Origin: Chloroflexota bacterium
Lineage (GTDB): Bacteria; Chloroflexota; Anaerolineae; Anaerolineales; Villigracilaceae
Assembly: GCA_021414245.1 (NCBI GenBank)
Contig: JAIOOU010000015.1
Coordinates: 310,001-374,000, forward strand
DNA length: 64,000 nt
Direction: 5' to 3'
Numbering within the stretch: the stretch's first letter is position 1; each line of letters begins with the position of its first letter. A program made the position numbers and the translations under genes. The notes below the pieces were generated by a model. That model made no database searches and was not told the DNA's origin. It saw only the letters and a program-made list of their open reading frames with translations. Shown piece by piece: positions 16,771-24,310 of the stretch.

Positions 16771-17510
16771 TAGACAATCCCGAAAAATGTCAAAAATTTA
16801 ACCGCCACACCACCCAGGATCGCGACGATCACCAGCCAGCGCAGGATATCCTGCACGGTCAGGCTGGCGAGATGGGAGGCGCCCGCCCCAAGATAGGCGC
16901 CAGTCGCAAACAATTCCTCCCCGATCAGCGCATCCTGCGTGCTTGCAAAAAGAATGGCCTGACCGGTCAGGTCATCGCTGGCACCAATGACGGTGATATT
17001 TTCGCGATCAGAAGCCTCAGCCAACAGGGCAGCTTCGCTTCCAAAATAACCGATCATGATGTTGGCGGAAACATCCTCATTTTGTGAAATATACATCGCG
17101 CCGGCTGCATAACTAAATGGGCTGAGACCTGCCACACGGCCGGTGGTCGGAACATAGAGTTCCTCGACACCGGCAGCCTGATAACCGGCCTGCAAGGTAT
17201 CCTGGGTGAGCAGACCCAGTGTAGAGTCACCGGAGGAGGCCACCGAAGGCTTGTCACTAACGGAGGTGCGTTCGGCAATGTGGCGTAACAAGGCCAGACC
17301 GGCGAGGGCCGAACCTCCGCGGGCGTTCAATAAACCACCGTGACCGAGGGAAATGTGCAGGCGGGTGCCGTCTTCCATGCTTAAGCCGAGCGTCCGGTAG
17401 AGGAAGGTCAGGGCGGGGATTTCACGCAGATTTGCCGGGGAACGGCGTTTCCACAGGGTGATGACGAACAAAAGGAATGCGCTTGTGCCGATAACGACCA
17501 GTTCGATCAT
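16770..17510 (-). CDS. Membrane protein resembling DUF6754
   Basis: A 246-residue protein with one helix at each end (about residues 2-18 and 222-243) around a soluble, Gly/Ala-rich domain. The domain includes GTRLHISLGHGGLLN and the segments SGDSTLGLLTQDTLQ, ADxxxA-type helices and ASDDLTGQAILFAST, a Rossmann-like alternation. It resembles a Chloroflexota family that I recall as DUF6754, function unknown. The start ATG overlaps the stop of the upstream small gene (17507-17510). The extracellular or cytoplasmic side of the central domain cannot be decided. Confidence 0.6.
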   Translation of the reverse strand: MIELVVIGTSAFLLFVITLWKRRSPANLREIPALTFLYRTLGLSMEDGTRLHISLGHGGLLNARGGSALAGLALLRHIAERTSVSDKPSVASSGDSTLGLLTQDTLQAGYQAAGVEELYVPTTGRVAGLSPFSYAAGAMYISQNEDVSANIMIGYFGSEAALLAEASDRENITVIGASDDLTGQAILFASTQDALIGEELFATGAYLGAGASHLASLTVQDILRWLVIVAILGGVAVKFLTFFGIV

Positions 17511-17752
17511 GAGGTTCCCCTGTCACTGACCAGAAAAGAAGCGAAAGCCCGGGCTTCCTCATCCTCTTCAAGAGTGGCGGCCAGGGCTGATAACTGCTCC
17601 CCGCCGATAAACCCCTGACTAAAATAAAGCGCCTGCGCTCCAAGCAAAGCAACAGGGCTTCCAGCTTCAAGGAGCGAGGCGGTGAATTCGTGAAGTTGAT
17701 AATGGCGCAAGGTCTCTGCCCAGCGCGGCCAGTATTCGCGCGAAGACTTCAT
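17507..17752 (-). CDS. Small helical protein, first gene of the MutL-like cluster
   Basis: An 81-residue, mostly helical protein (MKSSREYWPRWAETLRHYQ at the start) with a conserved-looking middle GSPVALLGAQALYFSQGF and an acidic end. I do not recognise it. An ATG at 17770 opens the frame, but the ATG at 17752 lies only eight bases after a strong TGCTATACT promoter element, so the mRNA is probably leaderless and starts with this ATG. Its stop overlaps the next ATG by four bases. Confidence 0.5.
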   Translation of the reverse strand: MKSSREYWPRWAETLRHYQLHEFTASLLEAGSPVALLGAQALYFSQGFIGGEQLSALAATLEEDEEARAFASFLVSDRGTS

Positions 17753-17760
17753 ATTATGCG

Positions 17761-17769
17761 AGTATAGCA
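17761..17769 (-). promoter_or_regulatory. Extended -10 promoter for the MutL-like cluster
   Basis: TGCTATACT on the minus strand is an extended -10 element. It ends eight bases before the ATG at 17752, which puts the transcription start at or next to the start codon. Confidence 0.5.
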
Positions 17770-17833
17770 TAATTTTAAGGTTGACCTGGCGGCCTGCAGG
17801 ATGATAAAGTCGTTGCGAAACCGGATTGCCGGG

Positions 17834-19084
17834 TTATTCGGGCGCGATTTTTGTGCCCGCGGCGAGCTCGGTATCCTTCGGAATGACGACGATCCCGTCA
17901 CGGACATACCATTTTTCATTATCGAGATCCGTGTTACGCGGGAAGGGACGGATGGTGACGTTGTCCCCGATCCGCACGTTTTTATCGAGAATTGCGCCTT
18001 CAATATGGCAATTCGCGCCGATGCCAATTGGCAGGCCCTCCTCGCCGCGCTCATAATAATCCGACCCCATCATGATGCTGTCCTTAATGGTGCATCCCGA
18101 TGAGACCTGGCTGCGAATCCCGATGATCGAATGGGTGATGTCAGACTTAAGGATGCGGCTGCCCTCGGCAATCAGTACATCACGCAATTTGCTGTCTTCA
18201 ATGATGGAGCCCGGCAGGAAACGCCTGTCGGTGTACATGGGCAGTTTCGGGTCGTAAAAATTGAACGGGGTCTCCGGCGTGGTCAGTGCAAGATTGGTTT
18301 CATAAAAGGAGCGGATCGTTCCAATGTCCTGCCAGTAGCCGTCAAAATCAAACCCGTAGACCTTGTGGGACTTGATCGCTTCGGGGATGATGTCGCTTCC
18401 AAAATCATGGTGGCTGGGAAAGCTCGCCAGCAGTTCCATTAATACCCTGGTCTTGAACATGTAAATCCCCATCGAACCCAGGAACGGGCGCGCGGGATCG
18501 TCACGACTGATGAACTTATCCTGGACGGCAACCTCCCTTGGTTTCTCCACAAAGGAGGAGATCCGTCCATCCGTTTCCCGTTTCAGGATTCCCAAACGGG
18601 GGGCTTCCTCGCGCGGCACGGGCTGGACCGCCACGGTGATGTCCGCCTTGTTGGCCCAGTGATACTCGGCCATGGCCTTGTAATCCATGCGGTACAAATG
18701 GTCACCGGCCAGGATCAGCACGTTTTTGGCCCCGCTGGATTGGATCTCGAGTGTTTGTTTGCGGACCGCATCGGCGGTGCCTTGATACCAGTCCGCGCTT
18801 TCAATGGTCTGTTCCGCGGCCCAGATCTGCACCCAGCCGGTATGGAAGGCATCAAAGTCATAGGTGTTGGTGATGTGGCGATGGAGGGACACCGAATTAA
18901 ACTGGGTCAACACTGCGATACGATAGATCCCCGAATTGATGCAGTTGCTGATCGGAATGTCGATCAGGCGGTATTTCCCGGCGATCGGCACGGCTGGTTT
19001 GGAGCGCATCTGCGTCAGCGGGTACAGCCGCGCGCCGCGGCCTCCACCCAAAATCACTGCCAGGACTTCGTTTAATGAGGGCAT
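17834..19084 (-). CDS. glgC: Glucose-1-phosphate adenylyltransferase
   Basis: A 416-residue ADP-glucose pyrophosphorylase, which makes ADP-glucose from ATP and glucose-1-phosphate for glycogen synthesis. The nucleotidyltransferase domain opens with VILGGGRGARLYPLTQMRSKPAVP (seen in two pieces around the GGGRG loop) and continues with YRLIDIPISNCINSG and VLILAGDHLYRMDY, the catalytic aspartate region. The sugar-binding FVEKPREV follows, and the last 130 residues form the left-handed beta-helix (IGIRSQVSSGCTIKDSIMMG). Length is normal. The gene has its own upstream space and lies 63 bp before the MutL-like cluster on the same strand. The ADP-glucose could also matter for GpgS in this window, which in some species uses ADP-glucose. 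Confidence 0.95.
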   Translation of the reverse strand: MPSLNEVLAVILGGGRGARLYPLTQMRSKPAVPIAGKYRLIDIPISNCINSGIYRIAVLTQFNSVSLHRHITNTYDFDAFHTGWVQIWAAEQTIESADWYQGTADAVRKQTLEIQSSGAKNVLILAGDHLYRMDYKAMAEYHWANKADITVAVQPVPREEAPRLGILKRETDGRISSFVEKPREVAVQDKFISRDDPARPFLGSMGIYMFKTRVLMELLASFPSHHDFGSDIIPEAIKSHKVYGFDFDGYWQDIGTIRSFYETNLALTTPETPFNFYDPKLPMYTDRRFLPGSIIEDSKLRDVLIAEGSRILKSDITHSIIGIRSQVSSGCTIKDSIMMGSDYYERGEEGLPIGIGANCHIEGAILDKNVRIGDNVTIRPFPRNTDLDNEKWYVRDGIVVIPKDTELAAGTKIAPE

Positions 19085-19126
19085 GAGTGCCTCCTGGATT
19101 TATTTTACTGGCAATTTGGCAACTTG

Positions 19127-19234
19127 CTAATGTCTCGAGCCTCTCATTTTCCGAATGCGATGCATGATGTAGGCAATCGGATAGGCGATCAAGATCAACA
19201 AGTCAATCGCTGCAACGAGAAAATATAGTTTCAT
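19127..19234 (-). CDS. Candidate 35-residue membrane micropeptide
   Basis: From an ATG at 19234 a short frame encodes 35 residues: MKLYFLVAAIDLLILIAYP, then a second hydrophobic stretch and the basic tail HRIRKMRGSRH. One helix followed by positive charges is a classic small membrane protein. An AGGGACCAGG stretch precedes the ATG. It lies between tRNA-Leu and glgC with no other gene in the gap. It is short, so chance cannot be excluded. Confidence 0.45.
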   Translation of the reverse strand: MKLYFLVAAIDLLILIAYPIAYIMHRIRKMRGSRH

Positions 19235-19368
19235 CCTGGTCCCTTTCCCTGGAAAGTCCTCCTGATCGGCGCTGTCTGTTCAAAAAAATTACAAACTCTC
19301 CTGATTTATTCTACAATTCGAAAATATCCGTGTCAACACAGGCGGGCATCCCGCATATAAATATATAA

Positions 19369-19404
19369 CACGAACGTCCTCCCAAGTCTGAAAGGACGTT
19401 CGTG
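19369..19404 (-). terminator. Hairpin after tRNA-Leu
   Basis: A perfect 12-bp stem (CACGAACGTCCT at 19369-19380 and AGGACGTTCGTG at 19393-19404) lies 32 bp past the tRNA 3' end and is followed on the minus strand by an AT-rich tract. It is likely to end tRNA transcription. Confidence 0.6.
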
Positions 19405-19436
19405 TATAATACCGTTTCGGGTACCTGCTGCTTTTG

Positions 19437-19519
19437 TGCCGAAGGAGGGAATCGAACCCTCATTCCCGTAGGGAACACGATTTTGAGTCGTGCGCGTCTG
19501 CCTATTCCGCCACTTCGGC
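19437..19519 (-). tRNA. tRNA-Leu(CAA)
   Basis: On the minus strand an 83-nt class II tRNA folds with acceptor GCCGAAG/CTTCGGC and discriminator A. The anticodon stem CACGA/TCGTG holds loop CTCAAAA, giving anticodon CAA (codon UUG, leucine). A long variable arm (TGTTCCCTACGGGAATGA region) and the T-loop GGTTCGATTCC are present. CCA is not encoded. Confidence 0.95.
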
Positions 19520-19541
19520 TTACGGTTGTTGAGCGCCCGCA

Positions 19542-19571
19542 AGTATAACAAATCCCCATCGATAAGGTCAA
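19542..19571 (-). promoter_or_regulatory. Promoter for tRNA-Leu
   Basis: On the minus strand TTGACC (19571-19566) and TATACT (19547-19542) are separated by 18 bp and end 22 bp before the tRNA 5' end. The -35 box lies just before the ATG of the divergent ychF gene, so the two may compete. Confidence 0.7.
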
Positions 19572-19573
19572 GC

Positions 19574-20635
19574 ATGAAACTAGGAATCATCGGATTACCC
19601 CAATCAGGAAAAACCACGATCTATAACGCCCTCACCAGGGGCAACACCCCCACCACCGCCTCCGCCGGGCGCATTGAAGTACACACGGCCGTGGTGGACG
19701 TCCCCGACCCGCGCGTGACTCTGCTCTCGGAGATGTTCAAACCAAAGAAGACCATCTACGCCAAGGTGACCTACGCGGATATTGCCGGACTGGAAGCGGG
19801 TTCAGCCAAAAGCGGCATTTCCGGACAGTTGTTGAATCAACTCAACCAGATGGAAGGCCTGATCCTCATCGTCCGCGGTTTCAACGATGACAATGTCATG
19901 CACCCGAGCGGAAGCATTGATCCGATGCGTGACGCCGAGAGCATGCTGACCGAACTCCTGCTGAACGACCTGATCGCCGTCGAAAGAAAACTCGAAAAAC
20001 TGATTGACGAACGCAAAAAGGGCGGCACAGACAAGACCCTCAACGCCCGCCAGACGGAATTGTTCGAGAAATTGCACAAGACTCTTTCAGACGGCAAACC
20101 TTTACGTACCATGGAATTTACCAACGACGAACAGAAGGAACTCGCCAGCTTTGGACTGTTGACCCGCAAACCCATCCTGACCGTGTTTAACATGGGCGAA
20201 GGCCAGTCTGCTCCGGATGGCGGCAAACTCGATCATCCTTCGGTTGCATTGATGGGCAAACTTGAAATGGAAATCGCCCAGCTCAGCCCGGAGGATGCCG
20301 CCGTCTTCATGCAGGAATACGGGATCAAGGAACTCAGCCTGAACCGCATGATCAACCTATCGTATGACCTGCTGCAGGTGCAGACCTTCTTCACCGTCGG
20401 CGAGGACGAAGTGCGCGCCTGGACCACCCGGCGCGGCGCGACAGCCGCCGAATCCGCGGCCGAGATTCATACCGACCTGCAGCGTGGATTTGTCCGGGCC
20501 GAGGTGGTGGCCTACGAAGACCTGGTCAGCCTCGGGTCCATGAATGAAGCGAAAGCCAAGGGCAAGTTAAGACTCGAAGGCAAGGAATATCCCGTTAAAG
20601 ATGGCGATATCATGCACATTCGGTCCAGCCTGTAA
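19574..20635 (+). CDS. ychF: YchF/OLA1-type ATPase
   Basis: A 353-residue member of the Obg-like YchF family, a ribosome-associated P-loop NTPase that prefers ATP. The P-loop is GLPQSGKTT (residues 7-15), switch II is DIAGLEAGSA, and the specificity loop is NMGE in place of the NKxD of true GTPases, the family hallmark. A coiled-coil domain follows (about 120-200), and the C-terminal TGS domain ends LRLEGKEYPVKDGDIMHIR. The ATG at 19574 is chosen because MKLGIIGLPQSG matches the family start; the longer upstream frame runs through the tRNA. It is somewhat shorter than E. coli YchF (363). Confidence 0.9.
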   Translation: MKLGIIGLPQSGKTTIYNALTRGNTPTTASAGRIEVHTAVVDVPDPRVTLLSEMFKPKKTIYAKVTYADIAGLEAGSAKSGISGQLLNQLNQMEGLILIVRGFNDDNVMHPSGSIDPMRDAESMLTELLLNDLIAVERKLEKLIDERKKGGTDKTLNARQTELFEKLHKTLSDGKPLRTMEFTNDEQKELASFGLLTRKPILTVFNMGEGQSAPDGGKLDHPSVALMGKLEMEIAQLSPEDAAVFMQEYGIKELSLNRMINLSYDLLQVQTFFTVGEDEVRAWTTRRGATAAESAAEIHTDLQRGFVRAEVVAYEDLVSLGSMNEAKAKGKLRLEGKEYPVKDGDIMHIRSSL

Positions 20636-20702
20636 ATCCCCACCAAGGTAGCTACAAAATCCATTAAATTAATGGTAAAAGCACCCCAAGGAGACATATA
20701 TC

Positions 20703-22553
20703 ATGGCATATAAAATCTCAAAATGGAGCCTGGCTCCCCTCTACCCCGGATACGAAAGCGCCGAACTGGAAAATGCCTTTGACATGATCGAGGAGCAGGT
20801 CTCGTCGTTCGAAGGCGTGCGCGGAAAGCTCGGGCCCGATATTTCCACCGAACAATTCATGCAGGTCATGCATGCCAGTGAAGAGACGGTCCGCATTGCG
20901 AACAAGTTGTATTCCTTCGCAGGCCTGTCCTTCACGGCCAACACCCAGGACCAGGCTGCCCAGTCGCTGCAATCGCGTGCGCAGCAATTCCTGGCCGAGG
21001 TCGAAAACCGGACCCTGTTCTTCAACCTGTGGTGGAAGGAATTGGATGAGGCCAACGCCAGGCGACTGATGGATGCCTCGGGGGATTACAGGTATTATCT
21101 GGAGGCCCTGCGACTCTTCAAGCCGCATACGCTGAGCGAACCCGAGGAAAAGGTGGTCAACCTGAAAAACGTGACCGGCGTCAACGCATTGACCACGTTG
21201 TACGACTCGATCACCAGCCGTTATGTTTTCAAATTGAAGGTGGACGGAAAGATCCGGGAACTCACCCGCGGACAGTTGATGCAATTCGCCCAGGGCGGCG
21301 ATTCCAAGTTGCGCGCCGCAGCCTACCAGGAACTGTATCGTGTCTACGGCGAGGCCGGACCCATCCTTGGGCAGCTCTACCAGACCGTGGCAAGGGACTG
21401 GCATAACGAGAACATCTCGCTGCGAAAATTCAGCGATCCACTCTCCGTCCGCAATCTTGCGAACGATGTTCCCAATGAGGCTGTGGATGCGTTGCTCGAC
21501 ACCGCGCGCAAGAATGCAAAGATCTTCCAGCGCTATTTCAAATTAAAGGCAAAGGCGCTCGGCGTGAAGAAGCTGCGCCGTTACGATGTTTATGCTCCCG
21601 TGGCCGGTTCGGACAAGAAATATGAGTACGGCTTGGCAGCCAACATGGTTTTGGATTCGTTCAGCGCTTTCGAACCCAAAGTGGGCGACCTGGCGCGCCG
21701 CGTTTTCGAGGAAAGCCGGGTGGACAGCGAAGTGCGCAAGGGCAAACGAGACGGAGCCTTCTGCTGGTCCATCGTGCCGGAGATGACTCCCTATGTTCTG
21801 CTGAACTATCAAGGCAAGGCCCGTGACGTTGCCACCATGGCCCATGAACTGGGACATGCAATTCACTCCATGCTGGCTTCGCACCACAGTGCATTTACCT
21901 ATCACTCCTCCCTGCCGCTGGCGGAAACCGCCTCCACGTTCGGTGAAATGATGTTCACGGATAAACTGCTCTCCGAGGAAAAAGATGAAGCGGTACGCCG
22001 CGACATCCTCTTCAAGCAGGTCGACGACGCATACGCGACCATCATGCGCCAGTCCTATTTCGCGATGTTCGAGAAGCAGGCGCATGAAATGATCCAGAAG
22101 AACGCCTCCGTGGATGAATTATGCGCGGCTTACATGGAGAACCTAAAGGAGCAATTCGGCGACTCGCTCGAACTGAGCGATGAATTCAAATGGGAGTGGG
22201 TGTCCATTCCCCATATCTATCACACCCCGTTCTACGTCTATGCGTACGCCTTCGGACAATTACTGGTCTTCTCGCTTTATCAGCAATACAAGGTGGAAGG
22301 CGAGTCCTTCAAGCCGCGTTACCTCAAGATCCTCTCGGCCGGCGGCTCGGAAGCACCCGCAAAGATCCTCGAGGATGCCGGCATCAACATCCGCGACCCG
22401 AAGTTCTGGCAGGGCGGCTTCGATGTGCTGGAGAAGCTGGTCAGTGAATTGGAGAAACTGCCGGTTGGCGAAAAACCAAAACCCGCGCCGAAGGCCAAAG
22501 CGAAAAAAGCACCGGCAAGGAAATTAAATACAAAGAAAAAGGCGCGAAAATAA
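20703..22553 (+). CDS. pepF: M3-family oligoendopeptidase F
   Basis: A 616-residue cytosolic zinc metallopeptidase that cleaves short peptides. The zinc site is HELGHAIH at about residues 381-388, with the third ligand in PLAETASTFGEMMF about 25 residues later. The N-terminal helical cap and the C-terminal HTPFYVYAYAFGQLL also match the PepF/M3B subfamily. The last 30 residues are a Lys/Ala/Pro-rich tail, probably disordered and not part of the enzyme. AAGGAGACATATATC before the ATG at 20703 is a strong ribosome binding site. A small palindrome (CCATTAAATTAATGG, 20661-20675) lies in the leader. Confidence 0.93.
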   Translation: MAYKISKWSLAPLYPGYESAELENAFDMIEEQVSSFEGVRGKLGPDISTEQFMQVMHASEETVRIANKLYSFAGLSFTANTQDQAAQSLQSRAQQFLAEVENRTLFFNLWWKELDEANARRLMDASGDYRYYLEALRLFKPHTLSEPEEKVVNLKNVTGVNALTTLYDSITSRYVFKLKVDGKIRELTRGQLMQFAQGGDSKLRAAAYQELYRVYGEAGPILGQLYQTVARDWHNENISLRKFSDPLSVRNLANDVPNEAVDALLDTARKNAKIFQRYFKLKAKALGVKKLRRYDVYAPVAGSDKKYEYGLAANMVLDSFSAFEPKVGDLARRVFEESRVDSEVRKGKRDGAFCWSIVPEMTPYVLLNYQGKARDVATMAHELGHAIHSMLASHHSAFTYHSSLPLAETASTFGEMMFTDKLLSEEKDEAVRRDILFKQVDDAYATIMRQSYFAMFEKQAHEMIQKNASVDELCAAYMENLKEQFGDSLELSDEFKWEWVSIPHIYHTPFYVYAYAFGQLLVFSLYQQYKVEGESFKPRYLKILSAGGSEAPAKILEDAGINIRDPKFWQGGFDVLEKLVSELEKLPVGEKPKPAPKAKAKKAPARKLNTKKKARK

Positions 22554-22570
22554 CCGCGGCTGATTAAATC

Positions 22571-22606
22571 AAAAAGACGGCCACCTTTTCAGGTGGCCGT
22601 CTTTTT
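22571..22606. terminator. Bidirectional terminator between pepF and ssb
   Basis: AAAAAGACGGCCACC (22571-22585) pairs with GGTGGCCGTCTTTTT (22592-22606) around TTTTCA. Poly-A on one side and poly-T on the other make it work for both convergent genes. Confidence 0.9.
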
Positions 22607-22611
22607 ATTGG

Positions 22612-22995
22612 CTATGCTTCGTAGTCGCCGAGGTCGTCTTCCATGGACATGACCGGCTCTTCAGCGGTTTTCTTATCCAGGAATTGCAGGGTTTGCGCCA
22701 CGACCTTCGTGAAATACTTCGTTTCGCCCTTATCCTCGTACTTGTCGGTCTTCATGCGACCTTCAACAAAGACAAGGCTGCCCTTCTTGAGGTACTCCTG
22801 GCAGACCTCGCCCAGGCGTCCCCAAGCCTCGATGTTGACCCACTCGGTCGATTCTTTCGTCTCGCCGCTCTTGTCCTTCCAGTGATTGCTCACGGCAAGG
22901 CTGAAATGGGCCACTTTTTTGCCTGAGGGGGTGAACTTGCTTTCAGGGTCCTTCCCCAAACGGCCGATCAATTGAACGCGGTTTAGTGTTGGCAT
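22612..22995 (-). CDS. ssb: Single-stranded DNA-binding protein
   Basis: A 127-residue OB-fold protein that coats single-stranded DNA. The N-terminal PTLNRVQLIGRLGKDPE and the central TEWVNIEAWGRLGEVCQEYLKKGSLVFVEGR are typical of bacterial SSB. The C-terminal tail is short and ends EDDLGDYEA: it is acidic but lacks the usual terminal Pro-Phe that binds partner proteins. The start overlaps a short upstream frame (22983-23045), which has the stronger ribosome binding site. This may be a second, specialised SSB rather than the main replicative one. Confidence 0.9.
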   Translation of the reverse strand: MPTLNRVQLIGRLGKDPESKFTPSGKKVAHFSLAVSNHWKDKSGETKESTEWVNIEAWGRLGEVCQEYLKKGSLVFVEGRMKTDKYEDKGETKYFTKVVAQTLQFLDKKTAEEPVMSMEDDLGDYEA

Positions 22996-23045
22996 GTCAT
23001 CCCCCCGTGTGCTGCGTTGCTTTTAGATGCTCGTGTACGTGTCAT
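22983..23045 (-). CDS. Candidate leader peptide overlapping ssb
   Basis: An ATG at 23045 preceded by AAAAAGGAGAC begins a 20-residue frame (MTRTRASKSNAAHGG at the start) that ends at 22983, 13 bases inside ssb. The ribosome binding site is stronger than that of ssb itself. Termination just beyond the ssb start would allow ribosomes to reinitiate, so this is a candidate for translational coupling. The composition is not informative. Confidence 0.4.
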   Translation of the reverse strand: MTRTRASKSNAAHGGMTCQH

Positions 23046-23104
23046 AATAGTCTCCTTTTTGTCTAAAAGAACAATGAATTGTGTCGAACAGGGTTATACT
23101 TTGT

Positions 23105-23317
23105 TTACCCTGCTGTTTCCACCTTCTTTTCGGCGCCTCCATCGGCAGCGGCTTGTTTCTTGAGGACGGGCAGGCCGGTCTTCATTTCAACAACATCGTA
23201 GCCGGCGGGAACTGCGTCCAAAGCGCCTTCTTTGACTTCCTTTGAGAAGAAGAACATTCTTCCCTTTGAGTGCAGAAAATAGGTAACACCTTTTGAGTTG
23301 GTATGTCCGTAAGCCAT
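23105..23317 (-). CDS. Small conserved-looking protein next to ssb
   Basis: A 70-residue protein of unknown function: MAYGHTNSKGVTYFLHSKGR, then an aromatic and basic middle (MFFFSKEVKEG) and DVVEMKTGLPVLKK, ending in an Ala/Glu/Lys-rich tail. The ATG at 23317 is used because AAGGAGATCTACA lies directly upstream; the longer frame has no such site. The leader element TCTCCTTTTTGTCT (plus-strand reading, near 23323-23337) is repeated in front of the ssb leader ORF, so the two may be controlled together. It could be a nucleic-acid-associated accessory protein; there is no direct evidence. Confidence 0.6.
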   Translation of the reverse strand: MAYGHTNSKGVTYFLHSKGRMFFFSKEVKEGALDAVPAGYDVVEMKTGLPVLKKQAAADGGAEKKVETAG

Positions 23318-23428
23318 TGTAGATCTCCTTTTTGTCTGGTTGGTTGCAAGAGTGTAGAACAAAATTTCTAGCCTGTCAAGGCCGGATTCAATGATTGGTA
23401 TAGACAAATATTACTCGCAAGGCTCCCT

Positions 23429-24262
23429 ATGCAAATCGTATCTACTCTGTCTGATTTAAGAACAGCCCGCCTCTCTCTCGACGGGACGGTTGCTTTGGTC
23501 CCGACCATGGGGTATCTGCACGAGGGACATCTCTCCCTGATTCGCAAGGCCAAGCAGGAGTGCAGGAATGTGGTCCTGAGCATCTTCGTCAACCCGGCCC
23601 AGTTCGGGGCAAATGAAGATCTGTCCAAGTATCCCCGCGATCTAGAACGTGACCTGGCCCTTGTCAGCCCCCTAGGCGTGGATCTGGTGTGGACTCCCAC
23701 CCCGGAGATCATGTATCCGAACGGGTACCAGACCTGGGTGGAGGTGGAAGCGATGACCCGTCCTCTGGAAGGCGCCATGAGGCCGACTCATTTCAAGGGT
23801 GTCACCACCGTGGTGGCGAAACTATTCAACGCCACCCAGCCTGACAAGGCTTATTTCGGTCAAAAGGATGCCCAACAGGCGGCGGTCATCCGCCAGATGG
23901 TACGGGACCTGAACTTTCCGATCGAAATTATCGTCTGCCCGACCATGCGCGAAGCCGATGGGCTGGCCATGTCCAGCCGGAATAAGTATCTCGAAGGGGA
24001 TGACCGCAAGGCCGCCACGATCTTGTTTCGGGCCTTAACCGCTGCAAGGTCCGCCTACGAGGGCGGTGAGCGGAATGCTGAAGTTTTGCGAAGAAAAATG
24101 AGGGAAGTATTGGGAAATGAGCCGCGCGCCCAGGTCCAATACGTTTCGTGTGCAGATTACGACACACTTGAAGAACTGGAGACTATAAATGGAAAAACCC
24201 TGCTTTCGATGGCCGTGCTGCTCGGAAAAACAAGGTTGATCGACAATTTCGTGCTGGAATAA
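23429..24262 (+). CDS. panC: Pantothenate synthetase
   Basis: A 277-residue enzyme joining pantoate and beta-alanine with ATP, the last step of vitamin B5 synthesis. The ATP-binding PTMGYLHEGHLSLI (HxGH class), FVNPAQFG, the pantoate-binding region ending THFKGVTTVV, and the KMSKS-like MSSRN near residue 180 are all in place. Length is normal. It is not next to panB or panD here. The gene has no obvious strong ribosome binding site (CAAGGCTCCCT before the ATG). It ends at a perfect bidirectional terminator. Confidence 0.95.
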   Translation: MQIVSTLSDLRTARLSLDGTVALVPTMGYLHEGHLSLIRKAKQECRNVVLSIFVNPAQFGANEDLSKYPRDLERDLALVSPLGVDLVWTPTPEIMYPNGYQTWVEVEAMTRPLEGAMRPTHFKGVTTVVAKLFNATQPDKAYFGQKDAQQAAVIRQMVRDLNFPIEIIVCPTMREADGLAMSSRNKYLEGDDRKAATILFRALTAARSAYEGGERNAEVLRRKMREVLGNEPRAQVQYVSCADYDTLEELETINGKTLLSMAVLLGKTRLIDNFVLE

Positions 24263-24298
24263 CAAGCAGGCCGGCGATAAATCGCCGGCCTGCTTGTT
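24261..24298. terminator. Bidirectional terminator after panC
   Basis: An 18-bp perfect stem: AACAAGCAGGCCGGCGAT (24261-24278) and ATCGCCGGCCTGCTTGTT (24281-24298). It begins within the panC stop region and lies between the two convergent genes. Confidence 0.85.
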
Positions 24299-24310
24299 AT
24301 TTACTAACGA

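Noticed and set aside
19437-19519. tRNA as an integration site for a mobile element
   Set aside because: No repeated tRNA 3' end, integrase or phage gene is found nearby; housekeeping genes flank it.
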